Shown here: one piece after another, positions 19,694 to 28,844 of the stretch
How positions within the stretch are numbered: the stretch's first letter is position 1
How the letters are laid out: each line of letters begins with the position of its first letter
From: Sedimentisphaera salicampi
GTDB lineage: Bacteria > Planctomycetota > Phycisphaerae > Sedimentisphaerales > Sedimentisphaeraceae
Direction: 5' to 3'
Assembly (NCBI RefSeq): GCF_002117005.1
Contig: NZ_CP021023.1
Location: 1,426,001 to 1,490,000 of the forward strand
Length of the DNA stretch: 64,000 bases
Notes under the pieces: model-generated
What the model saw: only the letters and a program-made list of their open reading frames with translations
Told to the model about the DNA's origin: nothing
Database searches by the model: none
Program-made: the position numbers and the translations under genes

Positions 19694-19756
19694 AATCCAT
19701 CCTTTCATATTAAGTCTTAAAAACACAAAAACCATTTAATATATTTATTACAACGA

Positions 19757-22700
19757 TCAATTATCCTCATTAAATAAATATAGCGTCTCCATACTTTGCA
19801 CGAGACTGCTCATATCAACATCAAGGTGTGGTCCGTAAGGATTCACAACAAAGCGTTTGTCTGGGGAATTAACAATCGAATCGAACGCCTTCCACTGCAG
19901 GACTGACGAATCAATTTCATCGGCAAGCGGAATTCCAACAGCAACTGGTGCGGTTATCCTTGATGCATGAATGGCTGAATCGCAATAAGCCAAGACGTTT
20001 AAGAACAGGTCTCTTTTGGACATTCCTTCCGGAGGTGTATAAGACTGGTGAGGCGTATAATAAGCCGGATCCCAAGTGCATTTATCCCATCTCGCTCTGC
20101 CCGGACTGTTCACAGTTACTAAAGCCACATCCGGGACAAGACTCGCAGCAGCAAAGGCTAACGCGCCGCCCTGGCTTCCGCCGCCTACCGCTACCCTGTC
20201 CGGATCGACCATATCCAAAGTGCGTACAAAATCCACTGCACGTGCCATTGCTATATAGGCATCTCGGTAAAAATAGGTATCTCTCGACTCAAGACCTGTT
20301 CTCATATATGCGCCGGCATCGCTTGTGTTATAGTGTTCTGTACTATGTGCGCGGCCTATAGTTGGATGGTCAAAAGGTAAATCATGCACGGACATCGCAA
20401 GATAGACATAGCCTTCATATAAACCGGAAGTATCGAGGGGAGAAGCTGAGTAGCCGGCTCCCGGGCAGCTGATCTTAACGGGCAGCTTATCGCCGGGGTT
20501 GTGAGGTGGTATCAAAAGAAAGCCCCTTCCCTTGCGATTGCTGTTAGCATTAAACTCTACAACCGCCCATTCACTGGATACACCCGGGCGATTGTGATTA
20601 TAATCAACTATCGGATTAAGCGGCACTGCCCTGGCATCAGCCATTGCCTGCGACCAGTACTGGTCAAAATCTGCTGGTTTGTAATCAACAAGATCATAGT
20701 TGTAGGGGTCGAAAATAAGATGAGTCCTCACATCGCCCAGAACTACCTCACCATTATATATCAGACTTGCAGTGATTTCATAGCCGCCTGCTGATACATT
20801 TTCGAAAGCCGCATTTAGTGTTTTTGTCTGCCCCGGCTCAATCTCAAAGAGAATGCTGTGCGTATCAGCTATAAGGCTCTTGCGTGTTGAGAAGTGGTCC
20901 AACGTTACAACTGCGATAAGCTGAAGCGTTGAATCACCGCTGTTTGTTACTTTTACAGGAACCGTCAAAGGGTTGGCATAATCAAAGAAATGGTTTTCAG
21001 GGAAACCTGAATAATCAGCAGATAAGCCAGATGTCTGCGCAGAAGGAGAACTGGGATTAACAATCCCTCTAAGCGAGATATCATCAATATGGAAGTATTC
21101 CCCATCTTCAAGATTGAATGCTATTTCGATATAATGATCACCGCCGGATGAGGTTACAAAAGCTATTTTCTTTTTCTCCCAGTTCATGTCCGTGGTATCC
21201 CATTCACTGAAAGTCAAGACCGAATTATCCGCTCTTCGAATCCTTATCGAAACGCCTTTTGCTGAGGTAGCCTTGTCAAGCAGCCCGTTTAATTTAACGT
21301 GTGCGCTGAGCTGATAGTAAGAATTAGAGTTTAGCTCAACCGTCTGACGAATCTGGGTATCGGCAGAGCCTTCAAGCCTTATGCTGCGGCTGCCTGTATG
21401 TGATACAGAAGAGTCCAACACAGATTTTGAACCAGCCATAACCCAGTTATCCGGAGAGCTCCCACCTGTTTCGAATGAGGGATTATCAAGGAGTTCAGAT
21501 GTCATGAGACTCTCGGCATCAGAATCATCAGTGGTTACATTCAATAAATCGCTCCTTTGTGAAATATTGCCTGCTGCATCATAAGCCGCTACCTGATAGC
21601 TGTAGGACGTTTGAGAGATGAGCGGGAAGTCAGTGAAATAGTTATCCCCACTTGAACTTACCTGTGCCCCATCACGATATACATAATAACCAGCTACTGC
21701 TGTATCGTCCGCTGAGATCTGCCAGGTCAATGAGACGCTGGCGCTTGTTACATCCGATACTGATAGATTTTGGGGTACACTCGGGGCTGTAATATCAGGG
21801 TAAGTCCAATGAGAAAGCAGCTCGGAATAATCAACCAAATTAACTATGCTGTCGTTATTCAGATCACCCTGAATGCACATCCCGCTTTCCAGCCAGTTAA
21901 AGAGAAGAACCCTAAGGTCGTTCGTATCTACTGCGCCGTCGCCGGCTAAATCACCAAAACTCATTGTCTCAACTGCCAATGAAGGGCTTAAATCAGATTC
22001 ATCCTCTGAATTATAGGCACTTACCTGATAGCTGTACTGGGTATCAGGGCTCAAACAATAATCAACATATTCGGCTGCTGTTACATCCGCTATATTTACC
22101 CCGTCGCGATATACTTTATAGCCATCAACTGCTGAGCCGGCTCCCGCTGATTCCCAGCTCAAATGGGCCTTATTGCTTGAAATGTCAAATGCTGATAAAT
22201 TCTGAGGCGGGACGATACCGAGATTAGAAACTATCTGAATACCATTTAAATGGCCTCGCCATGATATATCATTCTCACCGTGAAATTCTATCTGAACAGA
22301 AGTCCCTTGAAGGTTTTCAAAGACAAGATAATTGCCGTAATCGGAATCATTGTTTGTAGAACGATAATTCAAACCTGAATCAAGCACATAGCCGTCATCT
22401 GGATACTGGACTAAATCATTGGCGGTCTTGGTGATAACGCCAGAGCCGTCATTGACATTGAAAATCGTTGATTTTTCAATATTAGTTTCGTCGCCGTCGG
22501 AATATATCACGAGATCATAAGCCCCGCCCGGCAGGTTAGAAACTGTAACTGTTGAAGGATCTGTTGAACTTTGACTGCGATCCCCGCCTGGAGGAGTATC
22601 ATTGAGGAAAGACTTCATAAGCTTCTCATCGTCATCAGAAGCGGAAGAGCTTCTGTGCCAGACTTCATTGGAAGACCAGCTAATGCTGATTCCAGTAGAG

Positions 22701-22921
22701 ACGCCAGAGGAATCAATCAAATCGGTCATTGAACCGGCTGCGCCCGAAGTGGCATTGTTCCAGTTGCCTGCAGCATACGGGTAAGCTCCGGCTGCACCAG
22801 CGACGTCGGTACTGCTGAATCCAAAATTAAAGCTGATGGTTTCAGCGAAGCTGTTTGAAGTAAATACAGCAAGCACTGAAAATAAAAACGCAACTGTCAA
22901 TTTATGTATTTCAGGATTCAT
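19757..22921 (-). CDS. Secreted CE7 acetyl (xylan) esterase with surface module, FN3 and internal dockerin
   Basis: The 1054 residues comprise, in order: a signal peptide, a 200-residue beta-rich module ('FGFSSTDVAGAAGAYPY', about 27-232), FN3, a two-repeat dockerin in the middle (about 322-378), FN3, a jelly-roll CBM-like module ('DNPSFETGGSSPDNW', about 475-630), and a C-terminal alpha/beta-hydrolase (about 740-1054). The hydrolase matches CE7 acetyl xylan esterase/cephalosporin-C deacetylase: 'DFDQYW', and nucleophile elbow 'GGGSQGG' with Ser916. Asp1001 ('ADEID') and His1032 ('GPHLDVD') complete the likely triad. It should remove acetyl groups from plant polysaccharide outside the cell. 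Residues about 1-430 are nearly identical to those of the protein at 23101-27351. AAAAGG precedes the ATG. Confidence 0.9.
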   Translation of the reverse strand: MNPEIHKLTVAFLFSVLAVFTSNSFAETISFNFGFSSTDVAGAAGAYPYAAGNWNNATSGAAGSMTDLIDSSGVSTGISISWSSNEVWHRSSSASDDDEKLMKSFLNDTPPGGDRSQSSTDPSTVTVSNLPGGAYDLVIYSDGDETNIEKSTIFNVNDGSGVITKTANDLVQYPDDGYVLDSGLNYRSTNNDSDYGNYLVFENLQGTSVQIEFHGENDISWRGHLNGIQIVSNLGIVPPQNLSAFDISSNKAHLSWESAGAGSAVDGYKVYRDGVNIADVTAAEYVDYCLSPDTQYSYQVSAYNSEDESDLSPSLAVETMSFGDLAGDGAVDTNDLRVLLFNWLESGMCIQGDLNNDSIVNLVDYSELLSHWTYPDITAPSVPQNLSVSDVTSASVSLTWQISADDTAVAGYYVYRDGAQVSSSGDNYFTDFPLISQTSYSYQVAAYDAAGNISQRSDLLNVTTDDSDAESLMTSELLDNPSFETGGSSPDNWVMAGSKSVLDSSVSHTGSRSIRLEGSADTQIRQTVELNSNSYYQLSAHVKLNGLLDKATSAKGVSIRIRRADNSVLTFSEWDTTDMNWEKKKIAFVTSSGGDHYIEIAFNLEDGEYFHIDDISLRGIVNPSSPSAQTSGLSADYSGFPENHFFDYANPLTVPVKVTNSGDSTLQLIAVVTLDHFSTRKSLIADTHSILFEIEPGQTKTLNAAFENVSAGGYEITASLIYNGEVVLGDVRTHLIFDPYNYDLVDYKPADFDQYWSQAMADARAVPLNPIVDYNHNRPGVSSEWAVVEFNANSNRKGRGFLLIPPHNPGDKLPVKISCPGAGYSASPLDTSGLYEGYVYLAMSVHDLPFDHPTIGRAHSTEHYNTSDAGAYMRTGLESRDTYFYRDAYIAMARAVDFVRTLDMVDPDRVAVGGGSQGGALAFAAASLVPDVALVTVNSPGRARWDKCTWDPAYYTPHQSYTPPEGMSKRDLFLNVLAYCDSAIHASRITAPVAVGIPLADEIDSSVLQWKAFDSIVNSPDKRFVVNPYGPHLDVDMSSLVQSMETLYLFNEDN
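21641..22830. repeat. Near-identical 1.19-kb direct repeat, copy A
   Basis: It matches 26068-27257 base for base at a constant offset of 4427, with about ten visible substitutions and no gaps seen. It encodes the N-terminal surface module, first FN3, internal dockerin and part of the second FN3. Sequence on both sides diverges sharply, including the signal peptides. Confidence 0.95.
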
Positions 22922-23100
22922 TCAGTAATACCTTTTAGTTCTAATTTATACCTTTTGGCATACGTCATACTCTTACTTAGCGTGTATGCCTGTTATATAA
23001 TTCTTATGAGCCTCTTCTGGTCAGAGTTTTGTTGAGCCAAAACGCAAGCAAGCCCAAAAAATACATGTTACATCGTAAGTCTTTTCAGAAAGATTCTATA

Positions 23101-26100
23101 TTAAGGATTAACAGTTATTACGAATTGTTTATATCTCGTCAGGTTTGGCGAACCATTATCAGTTACGGCCAAAATGATATTAATTGTCTCAGTACTGCTG
23201 ACTCCGGGGGCAGTAAAACTTGCAGTCGCAGTATCAGGATTGCTTATATTGATTGAACCGGAATAGGTATCTGCTTCAGAGTACCTGTACCATTGGTAAT
23301 TTAAGTTGTCGCTGTCCGGATCGTAGCTGTTTTGGGCATCGAAAGCTACCAGATCCCCTTGGTTCACTGTCCTCTCCAGAGCAGCCTCAACCTCTACCTC
23401 CGGCGGATGATTAGCAAGATTATATGATTCAACACACCAGTCCATCCTGGCTGAGAAATCATTCTGGTAAGCCTGCCTCCATCGCCAGACGCTGGCGTAG
23501 ATTTCAGATATTCCATTTACGGTATCGATCTCGGCGGTATGCAAAGGCCCGTCGGAGCTGTATCTTCCGCCCCATCCTCCAAGCTCAGGACGCTCAGGAT
23601 CACCAATCCCTACAGGCAGCATATACATAAACGAGGGCGTATCACCTTCCATTATATAGGTATGATAAGGGTATCTTTGCGGAACACCCAAAGCGCCTTT
23701 ATTTCTTATATTATCGTCAATCCATTGATGAGAAACCAGGCTCTCATCGCCTCCCTGGACATCAAAAATAGTACTCGGACCGGCTGAAATACCTTTCCAT
23801 GCACCCGCAGCGCCATCAATCCAGAAAAGCTGCTTGTCAGGATCGCCGGCTTGAACAAAGTTACTTACTAACCAGTTATAAGAACCGTCCTGCTTTGCAA
23901 TAGGATAAACACGAATTTTGCTGAGGAATTCATTCAGCTCAGCTTGACTGCGGTTTGCCTGCACATCCCAAAGGGCCTGCGCAAGTGTGTTAGTGCCGCC
24001 CCATGCCAAAATGTACAACGGCCTCGGGTCATCCGAATCTACAAGAGAAATTATCCAGTCTGAGCCTTCTGAGCTTTTTCCCGAACCTACGGCATCCATA
24101 CCGTAAACACTCGAATCAACATTACCGCTTTTTACTATACTCTTTAGATATCCCGCAGTTGGGAAACCGCTCTCATGAAGCAGTAAATTGTCTTTCACCT
24201 GACCATATGCATCAATATGCGTTTTGAGCTCATCAGGATATAAATCATATTTCACACTTGTGCTTGTTACACAAATAAGCCCCTGCAAATCTATCATATT
24301 ACTGTACAGCAAAAGGCGCGTCATAGACTGGTAATCATCAGGATCGCCTATCCAAGCATCACCTTCACTCGTAAGCCTTCCAAAATCTGTCATCACGACT
24401 ACCCGCGGCTTTTGGGTATCCGCAGATTCGGTTTGAGCATTTACTGAATTACTCAGATTGGAATCATTATCTGCTGCATCAAATGCTGAAACTGAATAAC
24501 TGTAAGCGGTTTCAGGGTTTAGAGAGCTGTCTATATAGCTTGTAGAGCTTGTAGAATCAATATAAACACCGTCCCGGTAAACCTTGTAACCTTCTACAGC
24601 GATGTTATCTGTCGAAGCACTCCATGAAAGTGCAGCACTTGAACTAGAAACATTCGTTACACTCAGACCAGATGGTGCAGTTGGAGCCTGTGTATCAGGC
24701 TCAACCGGAGGCCAAGGCTGACCATACATGTTACCATTAACTGTAATAGTGCTTTCCATAACCGGAGGTTCAACTATAAGATATGCATCATCAGTTGGAT
24801 TGCTGCCTACGTAGTTGTCTTCAATGTTTATATAGCCCATGAGCGGATCTGAATACTCTTCCGGGGCCGGGTTTGAGTTATTATTCAGCCTGACCAGAGT
24901 GGTGCCGACGCTCTTTATATCATTCTCGAGGAAATTTAAGTTGAAAAATTCATAAACAAGATCAGGGGCCTGATGTGAGTAACGGGTAGTGCATGTAGCA
25001 ATTGTTACTATATTGATAGGCAGATGATTCTTCTTGAAGAGAAGGTTAGAACCAGTAAACGACATCGGATCCCATGTATCCTTAACGAACTCATTATCGT
25101 AGATGACAACATATTTTGATTCACGCTCTTCATACTCATCCGTAACGCCATTCTCGTTGAGGTCCTCGGTAAAATCATCGTTGCAGAGGAACAGCAATTT
25201 CCCTTCAAATACGTTATTAATCATATAGCAGCCGTGAACGCCGTCCATGTAGAATTGGAGCGGAGTATCTATAGCCTCACGGAAAGTACAGTTACGTACG
25301 ATAATATTATCAATATGGGCATGACCTGTGATAGCCGGTTCATGGTAACCAACAGAATGAGTGAAGTTTTTGAATTCACAATTTTCAACTAAGATATCCA
25401 TCACTGCTGCAAAATCAATCGCACCATTGACAGTTCCATGCCCGTCAAAAGTCAGATTCCGAAAAGCAATGTTGCGTTTTTTGTTTACAAGTGCATTCCA
25501 TTCCTCCTCTCTGAAATCACCCTTGTTAAGCGATGAGTGATAGTCAAATACAGGGTAGAGTATTGCAGATTCATGACCTGCCACTTTAATCATATGGTGA
25601 TCATCACTGTGGTATTCATTCGACTGATTTGGGTCCCATGCAGGGGCACGAATTATAACACCTTCTTTGCTCTCACCAACAATATGCACATTATCCCGCG
25701 CTATAATACCGAAATTCTCAGTGTACACGCCGTTTGGAACAAATACTGTGCCGCCCTCTTCAGGCAGGGCGTCAATTGCATCTTGGATACTTCCATCAAA
25801 ATCACCTGCATTAAGAACAAACTCAGGTGAAGGGATTGTCGGGTCATAATTTACTGAATCAGGGTTGTAGCTTAATTCAGACCACCAAGTTTTGACTTCT
25901 TTGGAAAAATCAAGCTCCTTATGTGGTACACCAGCTACACTGTATGTTTCGTTTGTAGTGGTAACATCAACAGGATCACTGAGATCTGAGACATTACCGG
26001 CTTCATCATAAGCTGCTATCTGATAGCTGTATGAGGTTTGGGCATCGAGCGGAGCATCTGTTTGGACGTTATCCCCACTTGAACTTACCTGTGCCCCATC

Positions 26101-27351
26101 ACGATATACATAATAACCAGCTACTGCTGTATCGTCCGCTGAGCTCTGCCAGGTCAATGAGACGCTGGCGCTTGTTACATCCGATACTGATAGATTTTGG
26201 GGTACACTCGGGGCTGTAATATCAGGGTAAGTCCAATGAGAAAGCAGCTCGGAATAATCAACCAAATTAACTATGCTGTCGTTATTCAGATCACCCTGAA
26301 TGCACATCCCGCTTTCCAGCCAGTTAAAGAGAAGAACCCTAAGGTCGTTCGTATCTACTGCGCCGTCGCCGGCTAAATCACCAAAACTCATTGTCTCAAC
26401 TGCCAATGAAGGGCTTAAATCAGATTCATCCTCTGAATTATAGGCACTTACCTGATAGCTGTACTGGGTATCAGGGCTCAAACAATAATCAACATATTCG
26501 GCTGCTGTTACATCCGCTATATTTACCCCGTCGCGATATACTTTATAGCCATCAACTGCTGAGCCGGCTCCCGCTGATTCCCAGCTCAAATGGGCCTTAT
26601 TGCTTGAAATGTCAAATGCTGATAAATTCTGAGGCGGGACGATACCGAGATTAGAAACTATCTGAATACCATTTAAATGACCTCGCCATGATATATCATT
26701 CTCACCGTGAAATTCTATCTGAACAGAAGTGCCTTGAAGGTTTTCAAAGACAAGATAATTGCCGTAATCGGAATCATTGTTTGTAGAACGATAATTCAAA
26801 CCTGAATCAAGCACATAGCCGTCATCTGGATACTGGACTAAATCATTGGCGGTCTTGGTGATAACGCCAGAGCCGTCATTGACATTGAAAATCGTTGATT
26901 TTTCAATATTAGTTTCGTCGCCGTCGGAATATATCACTAGATCATAACCCCCGCCCGGCAGGTTAGAAACTGTAACTGTTGAAGGATCTGTTGAACTTTG
27001 ACTGCGATCCCCGCCTGGAGGAGTATCATTGAGGAAAGACTTCATAAGCTTCTCATCGTCATCAGAAGCGGAAGAGCTTCTGTGCCAGACTTCATTGGCA
27101 GACCAGCTAATGCTGATTCCAGTAGAGACGCCAGAGGAATCAATCAAATCGGTCATTGAACCGGCTGCGCCCGAAGTGGCATTGTTCCAGTTGTTTGCAG
27201 CATACGGGTAAGCTCCGGCTGCACCAGCGACGTCGGTACTGCTGAATCCAAAATTAACACTGACAACATCACCGAAGCAATTCGAAGTGCAAACGGTAAA
27301 CAACACTGAGAATAACATCGCAACTGAGAGCTTAAAAGTCTTAAATTTCAT
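23101..27351 (-). CDS. Giant secreted fusion: surface module, FN3, dockerin, beta-helix, FN3, Sde182/nucleoside-hydrolase-like domain
   Basis: The 1416 residues comprise: signal peptide; beta-rich module (about 28-232); FN3; two-repeat internal dockerin (about 321-378); FN3; and the WW489-490 'YNPDSVNYD' linker leading into a right-handed beta-helix with a pectate-lyase-like first coil ('DALPEEGGTVFVPNGVY', about 489-870). Then come an FN3 (about 885-975) and a domain starting 'VVVMTDFGRL' (Asp989) with 'WIGDPDDYQSM'. That domain resembles the nucleoside-hydrolase-like, cellulose-binding Sde182/DUF1593 family, ending in an Ig-like C-terminal part ('FDAQNSYDPDSDNLNYQWY'). Two potential active domains with different folds in one polypeptide are unusual. 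AAGGA precedes the ATG. Substrates are unknown, though context suggests polysaccharide. Confidence 0.85.
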   Translation of the reverse strand: MKFKTFKLSVAMLFSVLFTVCTSNCFGDVVSVNFGFSSTDVAGAAGAYPYAANNWNNATSGAAGSMTDLIDSSGVSTGISISWSANEVWHRSSSASDDDEKLMKSFLNDTPPGGDRSQSSTDPSTVTVSNLPGGGYDLVIYSDGDETNIEKSTIFNVNDGSGVITKTANDLVQYPDDGYVLDSGLNYRSTNNDSDYGNYLVFENLQGTSVQIEFHGENDISWRGHLNGIQIVSNLGIVPPQNLSAFDISSNKAHLSWESAGAGSAVDGYKVYRDGVNIADVTAAEYVDYCLSPDTQYSYQVSAYNSEDESDLSPSLAVETMSFGDLAGDGAVDTNDLRVLLFNWLESGMCIQGDLNNDSIVNLVDYSELLSHWTYPDITAPSVPQNLSVSDVTSASVSLTWQSSADDTAVAGYYVYRDGAQVSSSGDNVQTDAPLDAQTSYSYQIAAYDEAGNVSDLSDPVDVTTTNETYSVAGVPHKELDFSKEVKTWWSELSYNPDSVNYDPTIPSPEFVLNAGDFDGSIQDAIDALPEEGGTVFVPNGVYTENFGIIARDNVHIVGESKEGVIIRAPAWDPNQSNEYHSDDHHMIKVAGHESAILYPVFDYHSSLNKGDFREEEWNALVNKKRNIAFRNLTFDGHGTVNGAIDFAAVMDILVENCEFKNFTHSVGYHEPAITGHAHIDNIIVRNCTFREAIDTPLQFYMDGVHGCYMINNVFEGKLLFLCNDDFTEDLNENGVTDEYEERESKYVVIYDNEFVKDTWDPMSFTGSNLLFKKNHLPINIVTIATCTTRYSHQAPDLVYEFFNLNFLENDIKSVGTTLVRLNNNSNPAPEEYSDPLMGYINIEDNYVGSNPTDDAYLIVEPPVMESTITVNGNMYGQPWPPVEPDTQAPTAPSGLSVTNVSSSSAALSWSASTDNIAVEGYKVYRDGVYIDSTSSTSYIDSSLNPETAYSYSVSAFDAADNDSNLSNSVNAQTESADTQKPRVVVMTDFGRLTSEGDAWIGDPDDYQSMTRLLLYSNMIDLQGLICVTSTSVKYDLYPDELKTHIDAYGQVKDNLLLHESGFPTAGYLKSIVKSGNVDSSVYGMDAVGSGKSSEGSDWIISLVDSDDPRPLYILAWGGTNTLAQALWDVQANRSQAELNEFLSKIRVYPIAKQDGSYNWLVSNFVQAGDPDKQLFWIDGAAGAWKGISAGPSTIFDVQGGDESLVSHQWIDDNIRNKGALGVPQRYPYHTYIMEGDTPSFMYMLPVGIGDPERPELGGWGGRYSSDGPLHTAEIDTVNGISEIYASVWRWRQAYQNDFSARMDWCVESYNLANHPPEVEVEAALERTVNQGDLVAFDAQNSYDPDSDNLNYQWYRYSEADTYSGSINISNPDTATASFTAPGVSSTETINIILAVTDNGSPNLTRYKQFVITVNP
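26068..27257. repeat. Near-identical 1.19-kb direct repeat, copy B
   Basis: Partner of 21641-22830. The edges fall inside genes: one edge lies in the second FN3 (at 'GTTATCCCCAC') and the other just after the signal peptide ('CCAAAATTAA'). The exchanged block therefore swaps a module and leaves the flanking parts of each gene distinct. Confidence 0.95.
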
Positions 27352-27417
27352 TCCGCGTTTCCTTAAAAAAGTTAAAATACTTGTTTCGGCATTATGCCTT
27401 TTGCTTTAGAAATACAA

Positions 27418-28497
27418 TTATGTAGAGCCGCCAATACGTAACCTGGGCGGAACAAGAACTTCTTCTTTAGGGATTTCTTCGCCCTTCAAAACAGTGCTGT
27501 TGACAATCTGAAGCACCTTTTTGGCAATATCTTCACATGGCTGCTCCATCGTGCTCAATGGAGGGTCATGCTTCAATGCTTCATAGCTGCCGTCGAAACC
27601 CATAAATGCTACATCTTCCGGCACCCGTATTCCTATTTCTTTAAATTCCTCCCAGGCCTGTAACGCCCAGAAATCACAAGTAAAGAAATATGCATCCGCC
27701 TCTTTTGCGTAATCGGCATACGAAGAAACTTTTTCATCACCAGCCAGAACAGGCAGGACTTTTATATCTGACAAATGCCCGCCGCAATCTATCCAGGCCT
27801 TTTGAAAACCAAGACGACGATAATCAGTACCGCTGTAGATCCGTGATCTTTTTTCCACCAGATCCCAATAAACAACACTTCGTCTGCCGCTTTCATACAA
27901 ATGTCTTGCTGCCATTTCGCCGCCGTGAAAGTGGTCTGTCTTTACAAGGTAATCCAACTCAAGCTCTTCCCAAGTATCAAGGCCGATAATCGGACCGCTA
28001 ACATAATCTCGTAATTGGTTGGGCTCCCAATCTGAAACGATCATCGCATCAAAAGGCTTTTCCGGAATTTCCTTTGAATGAGGGTCCATCTCAAGGAGGC
28101 ACTCAATTTCTGCATTTGAATCATCAAGCATTTCCTGCAAATGATTGAAAATAGTTTGATAAACCCCTCTGAGGATATGGCCGTTTCCGCAGCTTGCAAA
28201 AGCCAGTTTAACCGGCTGGTTTAGCAAAAGCCGCTCAACACCCCGTGCTATTACTTGCTTACGATCGGAGACTTTTTCAAACCACCCCTTATCACGCATA
28301 TCTTTTACAGCGAGAAAAGCCACCTTGGTGCTCACGTTAAGAATATTGGAAACCTCTTTGATGGTAGGCACTCTATCGCCTTCTCTGAGATTACCTCTTC
28401 TCACCTCCTCGATAAGATATTTTTGCACACGATCCTGCAGAGTCCTTGAAGATTTCAATTCCTCTTGGTGTCCATCTTGTGTTAAAGTCTGATCCAT
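27418..28497 (-). CDS. GntR-type HTH regulator with LacI-like sugar-binding domain
   Basis: The 359 residues start at the ATG at 28497 (GAGAGG 8 bases upstream); a TTG at 28521 is less likely. Residues about 15-85 form a GntR winged helix ('RVQKYLIEEVRRGNLREGD', 'TIKEVSNILNVS'). The remainder is a periplasmic-binding-protein-like sensor of the LacI type: 'VIYWD'-like strand 'SVVYWDLVEK', 'AFMGFDGSYEA', 'PPLSTMEQP'. Such proteins repress or activate sugar genes in response to a ligand. It lies between the secreted-enzyme gene at 23101 (downstream) and, divergently, the uptake cluster at 28845, which makes it a candidate controller of both. Confidence 0.88.
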   Translation of the reverse strand: MDQTLTQDGHQEELKSSRTLQDRVQKYLIEEVRRGNLREGDRVPTIKEVSNILNVSTKVAFLAVKDMRDKGWFEKVSDRKQVIARGVERLLLNQPVKLAFASCGNGHILRGVYQTIFNHLQEMLDDSNAEIECLLEMDPHSKEIPEKPFDAMIVSDWEPNQLRDYVSGPIIGLDTWEELELDYLVKTDHFHGGEMAARHLYESGRRSVVYWDLVEKRSRIYSGTDYRRLGFQKAWIDCGGHLSDIKVLPVLAGDEKVSSYADYAKEADAYFFTCDFWALQAWEEFKEIGIRVPEDVAFMGFDGSYEALKHDPPLSTMEQPCEDIAKKVLQIVNSTVLKGEEIPKEEVLVPPRLRIGGST

Positions 28498-28844
28498 TTT
28501 AATTACCTCTCTAAGAAACAATTCATTTTATTACTATATCGTGAAACATAACTGATTGTCAAGCAAAAAAATTTTTTTTTACCTTGCTAAATTATTCTAA
28601 ATTAAACAAAAAACCGCTATTTGTCGCATTAAACGCCTTATTGCATTAAATTATTTTACTTCATTGAAATGCAATAAAATTAATTTTAGCCTTGTTAAAT
28701 GCACTGCTAATCATTATGATACCAAAAATTGGATGATAATCAAAGCAGCATATTTAAGAAAATTTGAACTGAATGAAAATAGATTTTTATCCGTTGAGAG
28801 CACCTGTTGATTTTAATATTTCAGATTAGCGAGGTTTCTAAAAA
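28498..28844. promoter_or_regulatory. Divergent control region between GntR regulator and GH42-like gene
   Basis: This AT-rich, gene-free 347-base region has an inverted repeat TTGCATT (28641-28647) / AATGCAA (28668-28674), a 12-base perfect palindrome AAAATTAATTTT (28676-28687), and further GCATTAA-like half-sites at about 28626 and, inverted, at 28695. These are good candidates for the operator of the adjacent GntR-type regulator. No confident -35/-10 pair is assigned. Confidence 0.5.
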
